A program made the translations under genes and the position numbers. This document shows positions 1 to 5,759 of a stretch of 7,037 bases of DNA, piece after piece; positions within the stretch are counted from its first letter, which is position 1; every line of letters begins with the position of its first letter. The DNA comes from an uncultured Flavobacteriales bacterium (GTDB lineage Bacteria > Bacteroidota > Bacteroidia > Flavobacteriales_D > Sanyastnellaceae): NCBI GenBank assembly GCA_937996585.1, contig CALKUW010000124.1, forward strand, positions 1-7,037. Reading direction: 5' to 3'. The notes under the pieces were generated by a model, which saw nothing but the letters and a program-made list of their open reading frames with translations, was not told the origin of the DNA and did no database searches.

Positions 1-263
1 TCCTTGTCGTCCATCATTTCGACGACGTTGGACTCGGCGTCCACGCTAACCTGACCACCGTCGGACAGGTCGTAGGTTCCGGCCTCCAGCGGTGCGGCCT
101 CGCCGTCCTCGCTGAGAACGCGGACGGAGGCGCCAGCACTGAACTGCTCGGCTTCAGTAGCAATGACCCGGCCATCTTGGAGGCGGGCTTCGGCATAGAG
201 GTCCTGCCGCTCTGCTTCGACAACAGAACGAACGGCCTCCTTGAGTTTTTCAATCACGGACAT
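1..263 (-). CDS. Small acidic scaffold-like phage protein (3' end outside window)
   Basis: The reading frame opens with ATG at 263-261 (MSVIEKLKEAV) and stays open for 87 codons to the window edge, so its C-terminus is missing. The visible part has an amphipathic N-terminal helix (about residues 1-25). After it comes a short acidic, probably beta-rich segment with two DG turns and the pattern AGTYDLSDGG (61-70), then an acidic stretch ending in EMMDDK. I recall this arrangement (a helix, then 'L.DG.VI', 'AGA.V.V', 'G.Y.L.DG') in small proteins encoded between an XkdF-like protease and the major capsid gene in Bacteroidota-type phages. There they are taken to be scaffold or capsid-assembly factors. 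The function here is inferred from that resemblance and from the protease gene just upstream. The start follows the protease stop by 34 bases. No clear Shine-Dalgarno is seen, only an A-rich GAAAAC stretch. Existence of the gene is fairly sure; its role is not. Confidence 0.62.
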   Translation of the reverse strand, partial: MSVIEKLKEAVRSVVEAERQDLYAEARLQDGRVIATEAEQFSAGASVRVLSEDGEAAPLEAGTYDLSDGGQVSVDAESNVVEMMDDK

Positions 264-297
264 AGGTCGGGTTTTCAATGGCGGATATAACGCGGGT
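264..297 (-). other. Only intergenic gap; no clear signal
   Basis: These 34 bases between the protease stop and the next ATG are the only non-coding bases I see in the window. They hold a short AT-rich stretch (TTATAT) and GAAAAC before the start. I see no inverted repeat with a T-run, no convincing promoter pair and no strong Shine-Dalgarno. Transcription most likely continues through. Confidence 0.5.
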
Positions 298-1044
298 TTA
301 CTCGTTTGCGAGGAGGGGGTCCAGCTCCGCATGGGTGCGGCAGGGCATATACATGACCTCGCCGTTGATGTCGTGCTTGTGGTGCCCCTCACAACCGAGG
401 GCCTCGGCCATAAGGTTGGCCTCCAGCGGGGTCCCGAAGAGGGGCTTTCCATCGAGAAAGGCGACAGGTTCCAGTACATCACGGACGGCCGCAGCGATGG
501 TCTCCACCGTCACGTCCTCCATCTTGATGAGCTTATCGATGAAGTACCCCTCAATCGAGAACCCCCGGTATTTTTTGTCCTTGACGTCGCTCCAGACCTC
601 GCCGTTATGGACGCGGACGGAAACCATCCACGTGCCGACGGGGACGTTGAATCCGTACACCGCCGCCTTGTCTTTGTCGGCGTCGGCCACAATCCAGCTC
701 TCGAAGATGGAGAGGCCGTCGACCTTGCTCTGGTGCTCGACGGTATATTCTGAGTTCCGCTTCTGACGCATAAAGAGCTCGGCGGCCTGCTGCACCGTCT
801 CCTTAGAGAAGTACACCTCGAACTCCTCCTCCTTCATGTCGTCGTAGCGGGGGATCATCTTGTCAGGGATGAGGGCGGGCCCAATGAGCAGGCGTTTGTC
901 TTCGTCGACCTTGGCCATCGTCAGCTTCTGGTCCTTGTTGAAGTAGACGAAATTCTCCTCGATGGCGGGGAACTTCACGAGGCTGATGGCCTCCACACCG
1001 AAGTCGTCCTGCTCTTCGTCAATCAATAGTTCGACGGTTCTCAT
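298..1044 (-). CDS. XkdF-like prohead serine protease (head maturation)
   Basis: A 248-residue protein resembling the XkdF-type phage serine proteases, which process scaffold or capsid proteins inside the prohead. Family-like segments are visible in order: AISLVKFPAIEENF (19-32), RLLIGPALIPDKMIPRYD (51-68), an EVYFSKETVQQAAELFM stretch (76-92), the EHQ motif with candidate catalytic His104, DGLSIFESWIV (109-119), VPVGTWMVSVRV (134-145) and YRGFSIEGYF (159-168) with candidate nucleophile Ser163. Catalytic roles are inferred from the position of His and Ser in the family. After the protease core comes a C-terminal tail with C218, H221, H222, H224, C235 and H238, which could bind a metal. The ATG at 1044 overlaps the tape measure stop (ATGA). 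No Shine-Dalgarno precedes it, so translation is probably coupled to the upstream gene. The stop is TAA at 300-298. A small scaffold-like gene follows, which fits a capsid-assembly role. Confidence 0.85.
   Translation of the reverse strand: MRTVELLIDEEQDDFGVEAISLVKFPAIEENFVYFNKDQKLTMAKVDEDKRLLIGPALIPDKMIPRYDDMKEEEFEVYFSKETVQQAAELFMRQKRNSEYTVEHQSKVDGLSIFESWIVADADKDKAAVYGFNVPVGTWMVSVRVHNGEVWSDVKDKKYRGFSIEGYFIDKLIKMEDVTVETIAAAVRDVLEPVAFLDGKPLFGTPLEANLMAEALGCEGHHKHDINGEVMYMPCRTHAELDPLLANE
331..393 (-). other. Cys/His cluster at the C-terminus of the protease
   Basis: Residues 218-238 of the protease contain Cys218, His221, His222, His224, Cys235 and His238. The arrangement is CxxHHxH, ten residues, then CxxH, with aromatic and hydrophobic residues (VMYMP) just before the second Cys. 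This spacing resembles a small zinc-ribbon or zinc-finger-like site. I recall similar 'C..H.H...YMPC..H' tails in structural proteins of Bacteroidota phages. Metal binding is an inference, and no other part of the protein has a comparable Cys density. Confidence 0.5.
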
Positions 1045-2759
1045 AGCGTGGTCTGAATTTGTAGCTCTCGGTCCAGAGCTTGCTTGTTGCTGATTTCGTT
1101 AGATACGACGTAGGCCCGCACGGGTTCCGGGGTGGTCTCGCCCGTCGTGGGGACGAGGGAGCCGACATCGACACCGACGGACTGGACGCCGCCGCCACCG
1201 ATGGCACCGCCGCCAGCGGCTGCACCGCCACCACCCCCGCCGCTGAATTGCTGGCTCTTGATCGCGGCGACCTTAGCCAGACCCGCGGCCACGGCGATAC
1301 CCGCCGCCACTTGTGCGCGGATAGGCGCGTCGGGCGTGGGGATTGCGAGCTGCGAGGCATACGCCTTCTGTGCGGCTTGATAGGTACTGACGAGGGTCTC
1401 GGCGATACTGATGGCCTTGTTACGCTTGAACGCTTTCTTTTGGCCTTCCTCGGTGTCCTTCTCGAAGGCTTGGCTGAGGTTGTTCAGGACGGAGAAGGTG
1501 CCCGCGATGGCGCTTTCTTTAAGGCTTGCAATGGCGTCTTGGTGGCGCTTCTCCAATTCCTCGCGGCGCTTCTGCTCTTCGAGAGAAATCTTCGTAGCCT
1601 CCTCGTCGGCCTTGCGTTGGGCCTCCAGTCGCTTGTTGGCTTCGGCCTCGATGGTTGCGGTCCGCTGCTGTTCAAGCGTGTTGAGCTTGTTGTTCAGCGT
1701 GGTTTGCATCTCCAGTGATTCGGTCTGGAGTTCAAACACCCGCGCCTGCAATTCGGCCTGCTTTTCGAAGTCCTCCTCGGTGGACTCGCTCATGGCCATC
1801 TTTTCGTTGTGGATGCGGAGCTCCTCTTCGGCTTGGCGTTGCCGCTCGGCCATGAGTCCCCGTTCAATATCGATGGCCTTCTGTGCAGCCTCGATGCGTT
1901 CGTCGAAGCCTTTCGTAGTGTCCTCGGCTATGAGGTTGTACGCCTTGATGTCGCGGCGGCTCTCGGCCATCTCGACGCGAAGGTCCCGCTGGGCCTTGCG
2001 TAGCGAGATACTGGCGTCGGCCAGTTTGGTGCCCTGCTCTACAGCGGCGGCGACTTCAGTGGCAAACGTGGCCACCCCTTCGGCGGCAGCCACAAAGGGC
2101 GCGGCCAAAGTTTGGACGTCCGTCTTAATCTCAGTCAGGAGGTCGTCGAAGTCTTTCTTCGTTTCGTCCAGCTCTTTGCGGAGGGCCGTAGCGTCACCCC
2201 CGAAGAATTCCTTCGTAGCGATGGCCGCCTGCAAAGCCCCCTCTTTGATTTTGAGCAGGGTGATGCGCAAGGGCGCGAAGTAGGTCTTGATCGCCGTCCC
2301 GATGTACGTGGCCAGTTGGACAATGCCGTCGTACAGGGCCTTCAGTGCCTGATGCGGATTATTGAAGGCGTTGAAGATGCCCTCCCCCACAAAGCTCACC
2401 TTGTCCGTAATGATGCCAAACGCAGCCCCCAGTCCGGCGGTGGCCTTCTCCAGAATCTCCGCACCGCGTTGGGTCTTGCTGAAGAAGGTCACAAGCGAAG
2501 TCAGGGCCACGACAAGGGCACCGATACCCGTGGAGATGATGGCCGCCCGCAAGGACTTGAAGCCGCCCGCCAGTTTCTTCACGCCACCGAAGGCGCCCGA
2601 CATCTTCGAGGGTACGCCCCCGAGGATTCCGTCGAGCTGCGAGAACGCCATATTGCCCGCCTCCCCCGCTTCACCGAGGGACTTGGTCATTGCGTCCGCC
2701 TCCTGTTTGACCTTATCGGCCCCGGTTAGCTTTACGTTTACGGTGTAGTCCTGCGCCAT
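1041..2759 (-). CDS. Tape measure-like tail protein
   Basis: A 572-residue protein with the build of a phage tape measure protein, which fills the tail tube, sets its length and is ejected with the DNA. It starts with a short beta-like segment (DYTVNVKLTGADKVKQE, 4-20) and a Gly/Ala-rich helical part. A hydrophobic segment follows at about 72-95 (IISTGIGALVVALTSLVTFF), as often seen in tape measures. Residues 245-415 are a long charged coiled coil. Next comes a conserved-looking ISIAETLVSTYQAAQKAYAS (450-469), then GLAKVAAIKSQQF, a Gly-rich run (506-524) and a C-terminal segment VRAYVVSNEISNKQALDREL (547-566). That C-terminal pattern is typical of short tape measures in Bacteroidota-type phages. 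The start is firm: TAA lies in frame two codons upstream, and GGAG sits six bases before the ATG. No lytic or peptidase domain is seen. Confidence 0.85.
   Translation of the reverse strand: MAQDYTVNVKLTGADKVKQEADAMTKSLGEAGEAGNMAFSQLDGILGGVPSKMSGAFGGVKKLAGGFKSLRAAIISTGIGALVVALTSLVTFFSKTQRGAEILEKATAGLGAAFGIITDKVSFVGEGIFNAFNNPHQALKALYDGIVQLATYIGTAIKTYFAPLRITLLKIKEGALQAAIATKEFFGGDATALRKELDETKKDFDDLLTEIKTDVQTLAAPFVAAAEGVATFATEVAAAVEQGTKLADASISLRKAQRDLRVEMAESRRDIKAYNLIAEDTTKGFDERIEAAQKAIDIERGLMAERQRQAEEELRIHNEKMAMSESTEEDFEKQAELQARVFELQTESLEMQTTLNNKLNTLEQQRTATIEAEANKRLEAQRKADEEATKISLEEQKRREELEKRHQDAIASLKESAIAGTFSVLNNLSQAFEKDTEEGQKKAFKRNKAISIAETLVSTYQAAQKAYASQLAIPTPDAPIRAQVAAGIAVAAGLAKVAAIKSQQFSGGGGGGAAAGGGAIGGGGVQSVGVDVGSLVPTTGETTPEPVRAYVVSNEISNKQALDRELQIQTTL
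1188..1244 (-). other. Gly-rich low-complexity segment of the tape measure protein
   Basis: Residues 506-524 (SGGGGGGAAAGGGAIGGGG) are encoded by GGC/GGT/GGG-type codons, giving a locally repetitive GC-rich stretch on the DNA. It separates the helical core from a short, conserved-looking C-terminal segment, so it probably acts as a flexible linker. Such simple codon runs can vary in length by replication slippage. Confidence 0.75.
1515..2027 (-). other. Long coiled-coil region of the tape measure protein
   Basis: Residues 245-415 are highly charged, rich in Ala, Glu, Lys, Arg, Gln and Leu, and have almost no Pro or Gly. Long runs such as RQRQAEEELRIHNEKMAM and EEQKRREELEKRHQDAI suggest heptad-like helices. 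This is the expected rod-forming core of a tape measure protein. The same base composition (few stops on the opposite strand) creates a long open frame antisense to it, which is not a gene. Confidence 0.65.
2475..2546 (-). other. Hydrophobic, possibly membrane-inserting segment of the tape measure protein
   Basis: Residues 72-95 of the tape measure-like protein form a nearly uncharged run rich in Ile, Leu, Val, Ala and Phe (IISTGIGALVVALTSLVTFF), flanked by basic residues (KKLAGGFKSLR before, KTQR after). Tape measure proteins commonly contain such segments, which may enter the host membrane during DNA ejection. The run is read directly from the sequence. Its membrane role is an inference. 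Confidence 0.6.
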
Positions 2760-2916
2760 TCCTTACTCCGAGTAGGACCTTCCCCCACCAAGGGGAACCC
2801 CATTCATAGTATCCATATAACAGAAGGCAATCCGGATTCCCTCGGAGCTCGTATTCGGACGCTATCTCCAGCACGCGGGGCACGGCCCGCCCAATGTCGT
2901 CGAGGTATTCCTTCAT
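2713..2916 (-). CDS. Small unknown protein encoded just before the tape measure gene
   Basis: A 67-residue protein that I do not recognise. Its ATG (2916-2914) overlaps the TGA of the large tail gene (ATGA). AGGAGG lies four bases upstream (2926-2921), the best ribosome site in the window. It fills what would otherwise be a 153-base gap, and its last 47 bases overlap the tape measure gene in another frame. The N-terminal half is an acidic helix-like stretch (MKEYLDDIGRAVPRVLEIAS). The middle is aromatic and hydrophobic (LLLYGYYEWGSPWWGKVLL, about 31-49). The C-terminus is strongly basic (HRKRKANRGR). No signal peptide or clear transmembrane helix is seen. Tail assembly chaperones often lie directly before the tape measure gene. 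However, this protein is much smaller than usual, and a TAA just before the tape measure start rules out a simple read-through fusion. The gene is likely real; its function is unknown. Confidence 0.62.
   Translation of the reverse strand: MKEYLDDIGRAVPRVLEIASEYELRGNPDCLLLYGYYEWGSPWWGKVLLGVRNGAGLHRKRKANRGR
2766..2769 (-). promoter_or_regulatory. Shine-Dalgarno GGAG for the tape measure gene
   Basis: GGAG lies six bases before the ATG at 2759. It is followed by an in-frame TAA, which fixes this ATG as the first possible start. The site lies within the overlapping 67-residue gene. Confidence 0.6.
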
Positions 2917-5759
2917 GCCCCCTCCTGCGTGTACATCCGCACCATTTCAATCTGTGCGGTCCATTGAATGACCGTAGACGCCTCGCCCGTGACGCTGATA
3001 GTCAGGACGCTATTTGACAAGCTGCCCGTGATGCGACGCGTTCCCGGCGATCCCGATGTAAGACTCGTCCCCCCCGTGGCGCTGAGGGTCACCGTTCCGG
3101 CGTGGCCATTGGCAAGGAAGCGCCACGTTTCCATCTTGCTGGTGAAGCGGCCCGTGGTTTGTGCGGTGACGCTGCTCAGATGCACTACCCCCGAGGCCAG
3201 CGTGTTGGAATCGACCAACATACTCCGCCCGTCGGGGCTGGCCAGCGCCGTGGACGTGGTGTCCGACGTTTCGCACATGAGCACGAATTCATCCAGCACC
3301 GACTGAGCGCCGGACCCCCGGTCGATGGTTGTGGTGTGGATGCCCGTCGGCGATACTGGCGGCGGGATACTGCCGTCAAAGTTGGGAATGGGATTGGTGA
3401 AATCCGCCGGGGGTGGTGGCCCGGGGGGTACGGGGTCGTCATAATCCCAACGGCACGTGTTGGTGGTGGCGTCGTAGTAGTATCCGAACGCCTCGCAGCA
3501 GATGCGGCCCGGGTTGGTGACATTGTTCCCGTCGGGGTCCACAAAGGTCACGGTCCCGTTGAGGTTGGAGGTGCCCGGCACGTTCTGACACGCCCCGTAG
3601 GAAGAGCGGCCAATGTCCCGCAGGAACTTGCAGAGCGTACTTTCTCCGGTTCCTATCTGGTACCCTGAGACTTCCGTCAGTTTGTACGCCGCCCCAAGGA
3701 TGTGGAAGCGGTTGTTGAAGCGGAGGTTCCTAATATCGGAGGGGGTCAAGTAGAGGTGCGCCTCGAAGACCCGCGCGTCGGCGTCGTAGATGTCGGCCAG
3801 ATAGGATGCCCAATAGGTGCGATGAAGACCGTCCGCAGGAGTGGCGCCCAATAAAGGGTGCTGATTTGTGAAGGTCTGATCGGTCGAATTCCATTGCAGC
3901 GTTTGCGTGCTATCGGTGCCCGGGGTCTCCGAGTACGGACTGCAAAACTGATACGAGGAAAACGCCGTGCCGTTGATGTAGATGTCCTGCGTCAGGGTCT
4001 GATTGCCCAAAGCGAAGAACAGCTTCGGCGGTCCGGTTTGGGGCTGCACGCCGCCCGCCTCGGTTTTGTATGACCGATGAATGAGCAGGTTGGGCATGAC
4101 CGTGACGGGATCGCCCGCCAGAGTCGGTACCGGGAACACGAAGTAGGGCGCAAAAACGGGGGCGTTTTTTAGCTCGCCCGTAGCGAAGTCGTCGTCGATG
4201 TCTTGGTCGTAGGTGCCGTAAACCCGACCCAAGGAATCCGTGCGGTTCTCATTGCCGACATCTTCCGCGGCCAAATCCGAGAACAGAATCCGGGAGGACT
4301 TGATAGAGGACGTGGGCGTAAGGGTGCGCTCCTTGTCGAGGTCGAGTTTATCGGTCCAGTAGCTATCGGTGCCGTCTGAAATCCAATCGGCGTAGGGCTC
4401 GATAAGTAGCTTCTTCGGGTCGTCGGGGCTGGCCTCAATGACAAGATTGAACCGCTGGCAGAGGTCGGAGAACAGCTCCTTCTGTTTGATGCGCGGAAGA
4501 TTGGCGGGAACGCTGATGGCCTGCTCCGGGGCTACGGTGCAACGAAAGAAGGTGCCCCCCTCGCTGCCGCCATCGATGCCATCGACTTCGATACTATTCC
4601 CACCGCCCAATCCGAAAACGAAGAGCTCCATGAAGACGTCCGTAGACGCTGCCAACATCGCGCTCCCTGTGACGAAGACATCCACCTGCGTGGTGTCCGT
4701 CAGGGAGAGGTCCACGGTCGTGCCGCCAATTATCCCTTGGTCGCTTTGGATGCGGAGGTTGGCGAAAGTGTTTGTGGCCGTAGCCGACGCAAGCGAGAGC
4801 CGCGCCTGCACAGTAAAGGTATACGTTCCAAAGCTCGGCGTCGTGTAGACCGAGGTCGTGGTGTTGAAGTTGTTGTCTTCATCGAAGCCATCCAACGCCG
4901 TGTCGGTGTCGATGCCGATGAGGGTGGTCCCGTTGGCGCTGATGGTTTGCGCGGTGTTCAGGTAGGCAAGGCAGCGATGCGACGGGCTGAAGATGGCGGT
5001 TTCGTGCTCGCTGGCCAGAGTCATGTAGATGGACCCGTAGAACGCCGAATCGAAGAAGTCGGAATCGTAGTAGAACCCGGCCTCTTCAATGATGCGATCG
5101 GTTAGCGCCTTCAGCTTCAACGCGGGCTTCAACATCTCCGGGGTCACCTTCGATGGACTGACCAATGAACTGGCCAGAAGTCCGTAGTCGGTGTCCGCCG
5201 CAATGGGCTGCTGAGTAATTGAAAGGCCGTGGTCGGCGATAGGCACAATGACCGTCCCCGCTCCTACGGTGCCTCCGGTGATGTCATTGGTCAGGGTCTG
5301 CGAGGAAAGCACATTGGCCACCGACTGCACGTAATCGAAGTCCGTGGTGTAATCATTCGGCCCATCACGAAAGGCGGCCTCCAGTAGCTTCGAACCCATC
5401 GCCGCAAAGAGGTCGGCCACGTCGCCCAAGACGTTCACCTCGTACACCTGAGCCATGAGGCGGACCGCACGCAGCTGCATCGCCCCGCGGATGACCTGCA
5501 CGCCGTCCTCGAAGAGAATCACCTCCGTCTTCTGCGTGGGGTCGAAGTCCCCGTCGCTCAGGGTCACCTCGTAGAAGTGACTGAAGAACTTGTTATTGTT
5601 CGCGCTGAAGGGGAGGCGGAAGGTCTGCGAATACGGCGCGTGACGCTGCATGGTCTCCCCCGGTTTGGCTACGGCCAGATTCAGGGAGATGGACGGCGAC
5701 CCTTCAAGGTCGAGGGTCGTCTGTGTGGCGTTCTCGTCGAGGGCTACAAGTCGGATCAC
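2913..5759 (-). CDS. Large modular tail structural protein (tail tip or baseplate type)
   Basis: A 948-residue protein resembling large tail proteins of Bacteroidota-type phages. The start is GTG at 5759, overlapping the upstream TGA (GTGA). No clear Shine-Dalgarno is seen, so coupling is likely. The N-terminal part has family-like features: SQTFRLPFSANNNKFFSHF (44-62), ILFEDGVQVIRGAMQLRAV (81-99) and LTDRIIEEAGFYYDSDFF (219-236). The middle has LPRIKQKELFSDLCQRFNLV (421-440) followed by a KLLIEPYADWI segment (450-460). Then comes ARVFEAHLYLTPSDIRNLRF (662-681). A Cys cluster (C710, C724, C754, C755, C769), a Pro-rich linker (776-804) and a beta-rich C-terminal module (about 805-948) close the protein. 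A tail-tip hub or host-contact role is inferred from size, modularity and position before the tape measure gene. The family resemblance is more certain than the exact role. Confidence 0.72.
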   Translation of the reverse strand: MIRLVALDENATQTTLDLEGSPSISLNLAVAKPGETMQRHAPYSQTFRLPFSANNNKFFSHFYEVTLSDGDFDPTQKTEVILFEDGVQVIRGAMQLRAVRLMAQVYEVNVLGDVADLFAAMGSKLLEAAFRDGPNDYTTDFDYVQSVANVLSSQTLTNDITGGTVGAGTVIVPIADHGLSITQQPIAADTDYGLLASSLVSPSKVTPEMLKPALKLKALTDRIIEEAGFYYDSDFFDSAFYGSIYMTLASEHETAIFSPSHRCLAYLNTAQTISANGTTLIGIDTDTALDGFDEDNNFNTTTSVYTTPSFGTYTFTVQARLSLASATATNTFANLRIQSDQGIIGGTTVDLSLTDTTQVDVFVTGSAMLAASTDVFMELFVFGLGGGNSIEVDGIDGGSEGGTFFRCTVAPEQAISVPANLPRIKQKELFSDLCQRFNLVIEASPDDPKKLLIEPYADWISDGTDSYWTDKLDLDKERTLTPTSSIKSSRILFSDLAAEDVGNENRTDSLGRVYGTYDQDIDDDFATGELKNAPVFAPYFVFPVPTLAGDPVTVMPNLLIHRSYKTEAGGVQPQTGPPKLFFALGNQTLTQDIYINGTAFSSYQFCSPYSETPGTDSTQTLQWNSTDQTFTNQHPLLGATPADGLHRTYWASYLADIYDADARVFEAHLYLTPSDIRNLRFNNRFHILGAAYKLTEVSGYQIGTGESTLCKFLRDIGRSSYGACQNVPGTSNLNGTVTFVDPDGNNVTNPGRICCEAFGYYYDATTNTCRWDYDDPVPPGPPPPADFTNPIPNFDGSIPPPVSPTGIHTTTIDRGSGAQSVLDEFVLMCETSDTTSTALASPDGRSMLVDSNTLASGVVHLSSVTAQTTGRFTSKMETWRFLANGHAGTVTLSATGGTSLTSGSPGTRRITGSLSNSVLTISVTGEASTVIQWTAQIEMVRMYTQEGA
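2916..3347 (-). other. Beta-rich C-terminal module of the large tail protein
   Basis: Residues about 805-948 are rich in Thr, Ser, Gly and Val, with alternating hydrophobic positions. Segments include TTIDRGSGAQSVLDEFVLMC, SKMETWRFLANGHAGTVTLS and LTISVTGEASTVIQWTAQIE. The pattern 'W.F..NG..GTV.L ... L.I.VTG....I.W.A.I..V' resembles a beta-sandwich-like module that I recall at the ends of many phage tail and fibre proteins. A surface or host-contact role is plausible but not shown. Confidence 0.45.
2921..2926 (-). promoter_or_regulatory. Shine-Dalgarno AGGAGG for the 67-residue gene
   Basis: The minus strand reads AGGAGG four bases before the ATG at 2916. It lies inside the last codons (QEGA) of the upstream tail gene. 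It supports the start of the small gene and makes independent ribosome entry likely, beyond simple coupling. Most other starts in the window lack such a site. Confidence 0.7.
3348..3434 (-). other. Pro-rich linker of the large tail protein
   Basis: Residues 776-804 contain PVPPGPPPPADF and SIPPPVSPTG, a stiff, extended linker. It separates the tail-family part from the last roughly 145 residues. It marks a domain boundary and suggests the C-terminal module was added or exchanged as a unit. Confidence 0.7.
3453..3632 (-). other. Cys-containing module of the large tail protein
   Basis: Residues 710-769 hold five of the protein's few Cys residues (710, 724, 754, 755, 769), around GTVTFVDPDGNNVT and RICCEAFGYYYDATTNTCRW. 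Similar 'G.V.F.D..G...CC...G' segments occur, from memory, near the ends of related phage tail proteins. The spacing could allow disulfides or metal binding in an extracellular virion part. That role is an inference. Confidence 0.5.

Noticed and set aside
14..253. 79-codon minus-strand frame at the start of the window
   Set aside because: It lies in another frame of the gene starting at 263. That gene has a better start and a recognisable pattern, while this frame gives a Pro/Ser/Arg-rich shadow sequence.
264..297. Promoter or terminator in the only intergenic gap
   Set aside because: There is no stem-loop with a T-run and no convincing promoter pair. The gap is short and the genes on both sides fit one transcript.
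241..1718. Several plus-strand open frames opposite the protease and the tape measure gene
   Set aside because: They are antisense shadows of well-supported minus-strand genes and show no recognisable protein pattern.
1411..2283. Long open frame of 290 codons on the plus strand
   Set aside because: It is antisense to the tape measure coiled coil. Its Ser/Arg/Ala-rich sequence is low-complexity, and the minus-strand frame has clear family features and a ribosome site.
2713..2916. Programmed frameshift joining the small gene to the tape measure gene
   Set aside because: The tape measure frame has TAA two codons before its ATG, so any fusion would need a shift within the 47-base overlap. I see no clear slippery heptamer there.
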